Assembly (NCBI GenBank): GCA_040766585.1 | Contig: JAXGQE010000002.1 | Span: 202,519 to 266,518, forward strand | DNA: 64,000 bases | DNA from: JAXGQE01 sp040766585 | GTDB lineage: Bacteria; Bacillota; SLNR01 | Direction: 5' to 3' | In this document: positions 43,444 through 51,707 of the stretch, in pieces | Layout of the letters: the number at the start of each line of letters is the position of its first letter | How positions within the stretch are numbered: position 1 is the first letter of the stretch | The notes under the pieces: generated by a model | What the model saw: only the letters and a program-made list of their open reading frames with translations | Database searches by the model: none | What the model was told of the DNA's origin: nothing | Translations under genes and position numbers: made by a program

Positions 43444-44479
43444 AAAGAAAGGGTTGAGCTACGCCCAATCCGGTGTAGATATTGATGCCGGCAATGAAGC
43501 CGTCAAACGAATCCTTCCACACGCCCGGAGAACATTCCGCCCGGAAGTACTATCGGATATCGGCGGGTTTGGCGGACTGTTTGCTGTGCCCGGCGGTTAT
43601 CGGGAACCGGTGTTGGTTTCCGGAACCGATGGCGTGGGAACAAAACTGAAACTGGCGTTTATGCTGGACCGCCATGATACAGTCGGGCAGGATGTGGTGG
43701 CCTACTGCGTCAATGATGTGATTGTGCAGGGAGCGGAACTGCTTTTCTTCCTCGATTACATCGGCGTCGGGAAACTGGATCCCAAAAAGGTCGAAGCCAT
43801 TGTTAAGGGAGTTGCCGATGGGTGCCAGATGGCCGGATGCGCTCTTTTGGGCGGAGAAACGGCAGAACTGCCGGGTTTTTACAGTGAAGGGGAGTACGAC
43901 TTGGTTGGCTTTGCCGTCGGAGTGGTGGAAAAAGAACGTATCATCGATGGCTCCAGCATCGTTCCCGGTGATGTGGTTATTGGATTAGCATCTTCGGGTC
44001 TTCACAGCAGCGGGTATTCTTTGGCACGAAAAGCGGTCTTTGAGGTGGGCGGGCATCGTCCCGAAGACTTTATTGAGGAAATCGGGAAAACCATCGGCGA
44101 TGAGATGCTGATTCCCACCAAAATCTATGTAAAATCCCTGTTGGAGCTACAGAAAATGATGACTGTGAAGGGTATCTCCAACATCACAGGCGGTGGATTC
44201 TACGATAACATTCCCCGTGTATTGCCGGATGGAACCCGGGCTGTGATCCAAAAAGGAACCTGGCCGGTACAGCCCATATTCCCCTTTATCCAGGCATGCG
44301 GGAATGTGGAAGAGAAAGAAATGTACAGGACATTCAACATGGGCATCGGAATGATCGTGGTGGTGGCCCCCGAAGATGCTGACCGGGCCATGGGCATTTT
44401 GAATGCAGCGGGCGAGACGACTTATCGCATTGGGCACATTGCAGCCGGCGAAAAAGGTGTTGATATGGTGCAGGGGTGA
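43436..44479 (+). CDS. purM: AIR synthase
   Basis: 347 residues. Motifs: YAQSGVDIDAGNEAV at the N-terminus, SGTDGVGTKLKLAF, and LLGGETAELPGFY. It closes the imidazole ring (FGAM to AIR) with ATP. ATG 43436 sits in the overlap with purF and has AGAGGTGACGAG before it; the frame is open much further upstream but inside purF. Confidence 0.97.
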   Translation: MSEKKGLSYAQSGVDIDAGNEAVKRILPHARRTFRPEVLSDIGGFGGLFAVPGGYREPVLVSGTDGVGTKLKLAFMLDRHDTVGQDVVAYCVNDVIVQGAELLFFLDYIGVGKLDPKKVEAIVKGVADGCQMAGCALLGGETAELPGFYSEGEYDLVGFAVGVVEKERIIDGSSIVPGDVVIGLASSGLHSSGYSLARKAVFEVGGHRPEDFIEEIGKTIGDEMLIPTKIYVKSLLELQKMMTVKGISNITGGGFYDNIPRVLPDGTRAVIQKGTWPVQPIFPFIQACGNVEEKEMYRTFNMGIGMIVVVAPEDADRAMGILNAAGETTYRIGHIAAGEKGVDMVQG

Positions 44480-45144
44480 TGACGGTGAAAAAAACTCGAC
44501 TGGCTGTCCTGGTATCCGGTGGAGGGACCAATCTTCAATCGTTGATTGACCATATTGAAGACGGCTCGATCCCGGCAGAAATTGCTGTGGTGATCAGTTC
44601 ACGAAAAAACGCTTTTGCACTGGAACGAGCCCGTCGGCACTCCATCCCAACCCGGCTGATTCGCCCCAGAGATTTTGCCGGAGAAGCAGAACACGAAGAG
44701 GCGCTATTAAAATGCCTCCAGGATAACGCCGTGGACCTGGTTCTTCTGGCGGGGTATCTGTCTGTATTGGGAGAAAAAGTGGTGGCTCACTATCCGCTGC
44801 GAATCATGAATGTGCATCCTTCTCTGATTCCGTCATTTTGCGGACCGGGTATGTACGGGGAGCGAGTGCATCAGGAAGCATTGAATTACGGAGTGAAAGT
44901 ATCCGGCTGCACCGTCATGTTTGTAGACGAGGGAGTCGATACCGGCCCCATCATTCTTCAGGCTGCCGTTCCGGTTATGGACAATGACACGGTGCACACG
45001 CTGGCAGCTAGGGTACTGGAGGAAGAACATCGGCTGTATCCGGAAGCAGTTCGTCTGTTTGCTACAGGACGCCTGCAGGTGCAGGGGCGGCAGGTGAAGA
45101 TCTTGGATGAGGAGGGAGAAGATGATACGAAGAGCACTGATTAG
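44479..45144 (+). CDS. purN: Glycinamide ribonucleotide formyltransferase
   Basis: 221 residues. LVSGGGTNLQSLID starts the phosphate-binding loop; MNVHPSLIPSF holds the catalytic Asn and His, and FVDEGVDTGPII the Asp. It uses 10-formyl-THF, so it consumes the one-carbon unit that formate from PFL can provide. Start shares one base with the purM stop. Overlaps purH. Confidence 0.95.
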   Translation: MTVKKTRLAVLVSGGGTNLQSLIDHIEDGSIPAEIAVVISSRKNAFALERARRHSIPTRLIRPRDFAGEAEHEEALLKCLQDNAVDLVLLAGYLSVLGEKVVAHYPLRIMNVHPSLIPSFCGPGMYGERVHQEALNYGVKVSGCTVMFVDEGVDTGPIILQAAVPVMDNDTVHTLAARVLEEEHRLYPEAVRLFATGRLQVQGRQVKILDEEGEDDTKSTD

Positions 45145-46666
45145 TGTATCCAACAAAGAAGGCATTGTGGATTTTGCCAGAGATTTGCATCAACTGGGAG
45201 TTGAGATTATTTCGACGGGAGGAACCGCTGCACTTTTAGAGAAAAACGGGATTCCAGTTCGCTCAGTAGCTGATTTGACAGGATTTCCGGAAATGCTGGA
45301 CGGGAGGGTGAAGACACTTCAACCCGCCGTTCACGGAGGAATTCTGGCTGTACGCAGCAATCCTGAGCATATGGCAAAACTAAAAGAACACGGTATCGGG
45401 CCCATCGATCTGGTGGTGGTGAACCTCTACCCGTTCAAGGAAACGATCTTGAAAAAGGATGCAACTATGGATGACGCCATCGAAAATATTGATATTGGCG
45501 GTCCCACCATGATCCGTTCCGCTGCAAAAAACCATCGGGATGTGACGGTGGTGGTGAGCCCGGATTCATACAGTGAGATTATTGAAGCCATTCGCGAACA
45601 TGGAAAAACAGATGAAAAATTGCGATATCGCCTGGCCGTGGAAGCATTCAGCCATACCGGGCAGTACGATGCATTTATCAGCCAGTATTTATATCAGCAT
45701 ATGGAGAAGGAGTCCGACTTTCCAGCGATTTTGAATTTGAGTTATGAGAAGGTACAGGATCTGCATTACGGTGAAAACCCGCATCAGAAAGCAGCCTTTT
45801 ATCGGGATCCTTTCGCCGCCGGAGCCTGTGTGGCGACTGCAAAGCAGCTGCACGGCCGTTCCATGTCATATAACAATGTCAACGATGCCAATGCCGCTTT
45901 GGAACTGGTAAAAGAATTTGATGCTCCGGCTGTGGTGGCCATCAAGCATGCAAACCCTTGCGGAGTGGGCATCGGCAGTACGCTCTCCGAAGCGTATCAA
46001 AAAGCGTATGATTCGGATCCCATATCCATTTTCGGGGGAATTGTTGCAGTGAACCGCACCATGGATGAGCAGACAGCATTGGAAATTAACAAAATATTTG
46101 TGGAAATCGTCATCGCTCCGGGATATACCCCCGAAGCTCTGAAAATATTGACTATGAAAAAGAATATTCGCATCCTGGACGTGGGACCGCTTCCCGAGTG
46201 CATGCACAGCTACTGGGACATGAAGAAAGTCAACGGAGGCCTGCTGGTTCAGGATGCCGATACTGCGCTGGCCCTGTCGGATACCTGGAAGACGGTATCC
46301 AAGCGGGTACCTACTGAACGCGAGGTGCAGGATCTTTTATTTGCTTGGCGTGTGGTCAAACACACCAAATCCAATGCCATAATTTTTGCGAAGGATCTGG
46401 CAACAGTCGGAGTCGGTGCCGGCCAGATGAATCGGGTGGGATCTGCCCGCATTGCCGCCGAACAGGCGGGAGACAAAGCCGTGGGGGCCGTCATGGCATC
46501 GGATGCATTCTTTCCCTTCCCGGATAGCCTGGAAGTGGCCGCAGCTGCCGGGGTTACAGCGGTTGTTCATCCGGGAGGTTCTGTTAAAGACGAAGAGTCC
46601 ATTGCGGTGGCGGACAAACACGGTATGGCCATGATGATCACGGGTATGAGGCATTTCAGACACTGA
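45122..46666 (+). CDS. purH: Bifunctional AICAR transformylase / IMP cyclohydrolase
   Basis: 514 residues. The N-terminal MGS-like cyclohydrolase domain (1-195) begins RRALISVSNKEGIVDFARDL with GGTAALLE and LDGRVKTLQPAVHGG; the C-terminal transformylase has the KHANPCGVG motif and MASDAFFPFPD. It carries out the last two steps to IMP and uses 10-formyl-THF. GGAGGGAGAAG precedes ATG 45122. Confidence 0.97.
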   Translation: MIRRALISVSNKEGIVDFARDLHQLGVEIISTGGTAALLEKNGIPVRSVADLTGFPEMLDGRVKTLQPAVHGGILAVRSNPEHMAKLKEHGIGPIDLVVVNLYPFKETILKKDATMDDAIENIDIGGPTMIRSAAKNHRDVTVVVSPDSYSEIIEAIREHGKTDEKLRYRLAVEAFSHTGQYDAFISQYLYQHMEKESDFPAILNLSYEKVQDLHYGENPHQKAAFYRDPFAAGACVATAKQLHGRSMSYNNVNDANAALELVKEFDAPAVVAIKHANPCGVGIGSTLSEAYQKAYDSDPISIFGGIVAVNRTMDEQTALEINKIFVEIVIAPGYTPEALKILTMKKNIRILDVGPLPECMHSYWDMKKVNGGLLVQDADTALALSDTWKTVSKRVPTEREVQDLLFAWRVVKHTKSNAIIFAKDLATVGVGAGQMNRVGSARIAAEQAGDKAVGAVMASDAFFPFPDSLEVAAAAGVTAVVHPGGSVKDEESIAVADKHGMAMMITGMRHFRH

Positions 46667-46689
46667 TTTCCTATGGAGGGGAGAACTCA

Positions 46690-47973
46690 ATGATGAGAAT
46701 TCTGGTGATCGGCAGCGGAGGGCGCGAGCATGCGATTTTGTGGAAGTTGGCCCAAAGCCCCCGTGCAGCCAGGCTGTACTGTGCCCCCGGCAACGGCGGT
46801 ACAGCTGAGCTTGCTGAAAATATCCCTCTGGGTATCGACCAGATCCAGGAACTGGCACAATGGGCCCAAAAAGAGGCTATTGATCTGACGATTGTGGGAC
46901 CGGAAGCGCCGCTTGTCAATGGCATTGTCGATGTCTTTCAACAGCGCGGACTCTGTGTGTTTGGGCCGTCAGCCCAGGCGGCGGCGCTGGAAGGCAGCAA
47001 GGTATTTGCCAAAGAGCTCATGAAAAAATATGGTATTCCCACCGGACGGTTTCATACTGCACAAACAGTGGATGAGGCCCTGCCTTGGCTGGATTCCTTT
47101 GGTTATCCGGTGGTTATCAAAGCAGACGGGCTGGCGGCTGGAAAAGGTGTCGTGATCGCCAAAGACCGCCAGGAAGCGGAAGCAGCAGTGACCATGATGC
47201 TTCGGGAAAAAGCGTTCGGTGCAGCCGGAGAAAAGATTTTGATCGAAGAATGCCTGATGGGAGAAGAAGTATCCGTCCTTGCCTTTACGGATGGAATCTC
47301 TATTGTACCAATGGTATCTGCTCAGGATCATAAGCGGATTTACGATGGGGATCAGGGACCCAACACCGGAGGTATGGGTGCCTATGCACCGGCTCCGGTA
47401 TATACCGAGGCCATGGCGGCAGAAGTTGAAAAAAGCATTCTGCGGCCCACAGTCCAGGCCTTAAATCAAGAGGGAATCCAGTACCGGGGTGTATTGTATG
47501 CCGGCCTGATGATTACTGCGGAAGGTCCGAAGGTGCTGGAGTACAATGCCCGTTTTGGTGACCCCGAAACTCAGGTAATCCTGCCCATGATGGAAACGGA
47601 TCTTGTGGATGTAGCGGAAGCCGTTTGTCATCAGAAACTGCAGCAGGTACCGGTTGTCTGGAACTCCGGGGCTGCTGTTTGCGTCGTCATGGCATCCGGT
47701 GGTTATCCGGGTCACTACGAAACCGGGAAACAGATCACCGGGCTGTCCCAGGCAGCGAACCGCGAGGGTGTTACGATTTTCCATGCCGGCACCCGTGTTC
47801 ATGACCAGAGCGTCGTAACAGCAGGAGGCCGGGTTCTAGGGATCACTGCCACAGGCGACTGCGTGGCAGATGCTGTATCCAAAGCGTATATAGCGGCTGC
47901 TGACATCGATTTCCAAGGAGCCCATTACCGGCGCGATATCGCCTATCGGGCTCTTCAGCGAGTTGTTGAATGA
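46690..47973 (+). CDS. purD: Phosphoribosylamine-glycine ligase
   Basis: 427 residues, an ATP-grasp ligase: MRILVIGSGGREHAILWKLA at the start, VIKADGLAAGKGVVIA in the ATP site, DGDQGPNTGGMGAYAPAP in the catalytic part and YNARFGDPETQ. It joins glycine to phosphoribosylamine. GGAGGGGAG lies before the ATG. Last gene of the operon; a strong terminator follows. Confidence 0.97.
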   Translation: MMRILVIGSGGREHAILWKLAQSPRAARLYCAPGNGGTAELAENIPLGIDQIQELAQWAQKEAIDLTIVGPEAPLVNGIVDVFQQRGLCVFGPSAQAAALEGSKVFAKELMKKYGIPTGRFHTAQTVDEALPWLDSFGYPVVIKADGLAAGKGVVIAKDRQEAEAAVTMMLREKAFGAAGEKILIEECLMGEEVSVLAFTDGISIVPMVSAQDHKRIYDGDQGPNTGGMGAYAPAPVYTEAMAAEVEKSILRPTVQALNQEGIQYRGVLYAGLMITAEGPKVLEYNARFGDPETQVILPMMETDLVDVAEAVCHQKLQQVPVVWNSGAAVCVVMASGGYPGHYETGKQITGLSQAANREGVTIFHAGTRVHDQSVVTAGGRVLGITATGDCVADAVSKAYIAAADIDFQGAHYRRDIAYRALQRVVE

Positions 47974-47979
47974 AATGAT

Positions 47980-48009
47980 AAGACCCGGCTTACATAAAGC
48001 CGGGTCTTT
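47980..48009 (+). terminator. Terminator of the purine operon
   Basis: Twelve-bp perfect stem AAGACCCGGCTT / AAGCCGGGTCTT with a five-base loop and T-run. Confidence 0.9.
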
Positions 48010-48021
48010 GACTCCTGAGTG

Positions 48022-48297
48022 TTACAATCCAGTTGTACTTTCTGTCAGATGCCGCCAGAATTGCTCCAGCTCATCCTGAAGCCCTTCCCAGACATGATCA
48101 CTGGTTTCAGTTAGCTCCTGTACCTTTTCCACTCCAAAGCGATATCGTTTTTCCAGGGAATCTGCTTTTCGGGCCAGTACAGGTTTTTCATCCGATGATG
48201 CATTTTCCATTCTCTTTCGGATTGCTTTCATGCTGTCTTTCATCTCAGAAAGCTGCTTTTCCACTCGATTCAAAAATTCGTGTTTATCAGCCATCAT
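48022..48297 (-). CDS. Small coiled-coil protein, function unknown
   Basis: 91 residues, highly charged and helical throughout (FLNRVEKQLSEMKDSMKAIR and KADSLEKRYRFGVEKVQEL), with no Cys and no membrane helix. AGGAGGG precedes ATG 48297 by seven bases and a perfect consensus promoter lies about 90 bases upstream, so it is a real, well-expressed gene. I do not recognise a family. It ends next to the purD terminator, convergent with the purine operon. Confidence 0.72.
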   Translation of the reverse strand: MMADKHEFLNRVEKQLSEMKDSMKAIRKRMENASSDEKPVLARKADSLEKRYRFGVEKVQELTETSDHVWEGLQDELEQFWRHLTESTTGL

Positions 48298-48386
48298 GGG
48301 CAATCCCTCCTGGCTTTGTACTGACTGCTTGGATGATGCTGCAAGCAGTGATTGAAGCCGACTGCGGTAGGCAATGCTTTGATTTC

Positions 48387-48415
48387 ATTATATCGAAGGG
48401 GGACAGGGCTGTCAA
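48387..48415 (-). promoter_or_regulatory. Consensus promoter of the coiled-coil protein gene
   Basis: Minus strand: TTGACA (48415-48410), exactly 17 bp, TATAAT (48392-48387). A full match to the sigma-A consensus. Confidence 0.8.
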
Positions 48416-48545
48416 TCGACAGGCGTTTTCAAAGACTGCACATCCATTGATTAGCCCAACACCATTTGGAATATATCGGTGAAACTTTCAAGCAGGTCCT
48501 GTCGTCCATAGAATGGAGCAATTATTCATTGGGAGGGCAACAAGT

Positions 48546-49259
48546 ATGAAAAAGTGGAAGACTTTGGTGGTATGTATTGTTCTGACTGTTTTGATCACCG
48601 GCTGCACAGCAGCCGCCCCAACCACGTTTGTGTATGATTTTACCAAATCGGATCATGGGTGGCAGGGGGCGTTCACCGATTATCCAACGGCAGGGGATTC
48701 GGAATTGTACGACCTGCAGTTTGAGTATGCACCGCTGCCGGAAGAGCTGGCACTGGAGGGAAACGGATTAATGCTCAAAGGGGCCAATGGCAGCGACGAT
48801 CTTTTTATGTATGTACGAAAGCAAATCAGCGATCTCACTCCCGATGCTGAATACCGGGTTGTGATCCGGGTTACTCTGGCTACGGATGCGCCGGCGGGAG
48901 CCGTCGGGATCGGAGGTCCTCCCGGTGAAGCTGTCTATGTGAAAGCAGGGGCATCCACGGAGGAACCGGTCCCCGTAATCGACAGCATGGGCGGAGAGCC
49001 CTACTATGTACTCAGTGTGGACAAAGGATCCCAAAGCGAAGGAGGAGCCAACGCTGTAGTCATCGGCAATGCAGCGAAAGAAGAAAATGACGAATTTTCA
49101 GTGTTTGAACTGAAAACCCTAAGCAGTGAAGAAAATGCGTTAAGCGTGAAAACAGACTCATCGGGTAACGCCTGGATTTTTGTCGGGACAGATTCCGGGT
49201 TTGAAGGAATTACCGAATTGTATTACACAGAGATTGTCGTAGAGCTTGAGGAAATATAG
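48546..49259 (+). CDS. Lipoprotein, function unknown
   Basis: 237 residues. A signal peptide ends in lipobox VLITGC (Cys about 19). The mature part begins TTFVYDFTKSDHGWQGAFTD and looks like a beta-sandwich, perhaps carbohydrate-binding-like, with no catalytic motif. TGGGAGGGC lies before ATG 48546. Monocistronic. Confidence 0.72.
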   Translation: MKKWKTLVVCIVLTVLITGCTAAAPTTFVYDFTKSDHGWQGAFTDYPTAGDSELYDLQFEYAPLPEELALEGNGLMLKGANGSDDLFMYVRKQISDLTPDAEYRVVIRVTLATDAPAGAVGIGGPPGEAVYVKAGASTEEPVPVIDSMGGEPYYVLSVDKGSQSEGGANAVVIGNAAKEENDEFSVFELKTLSSEENALSVKTDSSGNAWIFVGTDSGFEGITELYYTEIVVELEEI

Positions 49260-49272
49260 TCCATGAACGATG

Positions 49273-49301
49273 AACAGCCGGTTATGCCGGCTGTTTTTTT
49301 T
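49273..49301 (+). terminator. Terminator after the lipoprotein gene
   Basis: Nine-bp stem AACAGCCGG / CCGGCTGTT, TTATG loop, then T run. Confidence 0.85.
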
Positions 49302-49472
49302 GGTGGTTATCTTGCACCAGATATTTATAAAGAAAATATTCTTTCATATTTTTCGAAAAACCGATTCTGCGGGCAGGGTTTTCAGAGCAAAAATCGAATG
49401 TGAATAGAGGAATGGGCCGGACAAAAAAGAGAGAGTTCCGGTTTTCACACGTGTACTGGGTGGAGGAGGCAA

Positions 49473-51086
49473 ATGATGGTACAGCAGATGATTTTTGAAC
49501 TGGTGGGCGGTCTCGGCATGTTCCTTTTTGGTATGAATCTCATGGGGGACGGGCTGCAGAAAGCAGCCGGGGACAGATTGCGGCGTATTCTTGAATTTCT
49601 GACGATCAATCCTCTCATGGGGATTTTGGCCGGTATGGTGGTTACCATGTTGATTCAAAGCAGCAGTGCGACCACGGTTATCCTGGTCAGTTTCATCAAT
49701 GCAGGTCTTTTGACCCTTCACCAAGCCACCGGTGTCATCATGGGTGCTGCCATTGGTACCACCATAACAGCTCAGATCATTGCCTTGAAACTGAATGATT
49801 ATGCTCTTCCGGCCATCGGGATCGGCATGGTGCTGTATTTGTTTGCCCGCCGCCGGCAGCATCGAAATATTGGGCAGATCATTCTGGGATTCGGATTTTT
49901 GTTTTTGGGGATGACCTTTATGTCCGACGGGATGAAACCGCTGCAGGATATTCCAGCCTTCACCGAATGGATGACCCGGTTTTCAGACGTCCCGATTCTT
50001 GGGGTAGCCGCCGGGGCTATTTTAACGGCTGTTGTCCAAAGCAGCAGTGCAACCATCGGGATTTTGCAGGCCCTGGGCGCATACGGACTGGTTACTATAA
50101 AAACGGCACTTCCCATTCTGTTTGGTGACAATATCGGAACAACGGCTACAGCGCTTCTGGCCAGTATTGGAACATCCATCGGAGCTCGCCGGGCAGCGAT
50201 GTTTCACTTGATTTTCAAACTCATCGGGACCATGTTGATCTTGCCGATCCTGCCTTTCTTTATTGCTCTGGTTACACGTACATCCGCAGATATCGTCAAA
50301 CAGATTGCCAATGCCCATACCATGTTCAATGTGGCGGCCACCATTGTTTTGTTCCCGCTGGCCGGTGTATTGGTGAAAATTGTGGAGAAACTGGTTCCCG
50401 GCGAAGAAATAAAACCCCTGGAAAGGGATCTCAAATATTTGAATGACCGGATTCAGAGTACCCCAACCATAGCTATGACCCAGGTGACCAAGGAACTCTC
50501 ACGAATGACTGGCATGGCCATGGATGCACTGGATTTGGCCGTTGATGGTTTTATGCGATCCGATGAAAGACAGTCAAAACAAGCCCTTCAGACAGAAGCG
50601 GTCATTAATGAAATCGAACAGGGCATCACCAATTATCTGGTGGCACTGGCCCAGAAATCCTTGACTGAAGAGCAGTCGGAAGATCTGACCGGGATGCTGA
50701 ACATTGCCAGTGATGTGGAACGCATCGGCGATCTGGCCGAAAATATCGCGGAATTTGCCATGTACCGAATCGAAAACGGACTGCCTCTCACTGAGACGGC
50801 TGTGGAAGAGTTGACGCAAATGTATGGATTGGTACGAGAGAATATTCTCCGCTGCCGGGAAGCCATGGAAACGGAGAATGTGGAATTGGCCCACGAATCA
50901 TTGGAAGCCGAGAAATCAATCAACGAAATGGAACGAGAGCTGAGGAGAAATCACATGAACCGCCTGAATATGGGATTATGCAATCCCAGTTCCGGAGTTA
51001 TGTTCTTGGACGTCATCAGCAATCTGGAGCGAATTGGGGATCATGTGGCTCATATGGCAAACATTGTGGCCGGCGAAGCATATTGA
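49473..51086 (+). CDS. Na/Pi cotransporter family protein with PhoU-like C-terminus
   Basis: 537 residues. Two inverted Na/Pi repeats each carry the QSSSAT motif (from Gln 62 and Gln 189), within about eight helices over residues 5-310. The C-terminal 200 residues are helical and PhoU-like (ERIGDLAENIAEFAMYRIEN, and ERIGDHVAHMANIV). NptA/YjbB-type proteins import or export phosphate with sodium. TGGAGGAGGC precedes ATG 49473. The thiamine-binding gene follows by 45 bp. Confidence 0.92.
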   Translation: MMVQQMIFELVGGLGMFLFGMNLMGDGLQKAAGDRLRRILEFLTINPLMGILAGMVVTMLIQSSSATTVILVSFINAGLLTLHQATGVIMGAAIGTTITAQIIALKLNDYALPAIGIGMVLYLFARRRQHRNIGQIILGFGFLFLGMTFMSDGMKPLQDIPAFTEWMTRFSDVPILGVAAGAILTAVVQSSSATIGILQALGAYGLVTIKTALPILFGDNIGTTATALLASIGTSIGARRAAMFHLIFKLIGTMLILPILPFFIALVTRTSADIVKQIANAHTMFNVAATIVLFPLAGVLVKIVEKLVPGEEIKPLERDLKYLNDRIQSTPTIAMTQVTKELSRMTGMAMDALDLAVDGFMRSDERQSKQALQTEAVINEIEQGITNYLVALAQKSLTEEQSEDLTGMLNIASDVERIGDLAENIAEFAMYRIENGLPLTETAVEELTQMYGLVRENILRCREAMETENVELAHESLEAEKSINEMERELRRNHMNRLNMGLCNPSSGVMFLDVISNLERIGDHVAHMANIVAGEAY

Positions 51087-51131
51087 TGATCGCGGCTTTC
51101 GTCCGCCTACATTACAGCAGGAGGTGACAAC

Positions 51132-51437
51132 ATGGCTATCGCGCAAGTAAGCATTACGCCCCTGGGCACTCAAACACCCAGTGTCAGTCATTATGTGGCC
51201 AACTGCCACAAAGTGCTGGAGGAGTTTCCAGACATTCGCTGGCAGTTAACCCCCATGGCGACTATACTGGAAGGGGATCTGGACCAAATTCTGGCAGCTG
51301 TGCGAAAGATGCACGAGGTCCCGTTTGGCGAAGGAGCATTGAGAGTGTCCACTCAGATCAAGATTGATGATCACAGAGACAAAGAACATACCATGGAACG
51401 GAAAATGAAAGCGGTTCTCAGCAAATTGGATCAGTAA
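51132..51437 (+). CDS. MTH1187 family thiamine-binding protein
   Basis: 101 residues, the full length of the MTH1187/YqgV (DUF77) family. Recognised by AIAQVSITPLGTQTPSVSHY, then LTPMATILEGDLDQILAAVR and HEVPFGEGALRVSTQIKIDD. Members form a ferredoxin-like tetramer and bind thiamine or its precursors; cytoplasmic. CAGGAGGTGACAAC precedes ATG 51132. Confidence 0.88.
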   Translation: MAIAQVSITPLGTQTPSVSHYVANCHKVLEEFPDIRWQLTPMATILEGDLDQILAAVRKMHEVPFGEGALRVSTQIKIDDHRDKEHTMERKMKAVLSKLDQ

Positions 51438-51439
51438 AA

Positions 51440-51467
51440 TATGGCTGCCAAAGCAGCCATTTTTTTT
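51440..51467 (+). terminator. Terminator after the thiamine-binding protein gene
   Basis: Stem ATGGCTGC / GCAGCCAT with CAAA loop, followed by T7. Confidence 0.85.
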
Positions 51468-51707
51468 GTTGCAGTAAATTGCTAAAAGCAATCGTCCAAG
51501 GATATGAGTGCGTGGATCCTTTGATGCAGATTGAGCTTGAGCAGGAAACAATTCCGAGGGGAAAGTTATGGCAAAGAGATGGATAGAGAAGTTGCCATCA
51601 ACATGTATGATGTTGGATGATAAATTGAGTTGAATTGATAAAAGTGGGAATGGTTTTTGCTGTTGATGTCGAAATGAACACTGAATACGACAAGGATGGT
51701 GTTCCAC

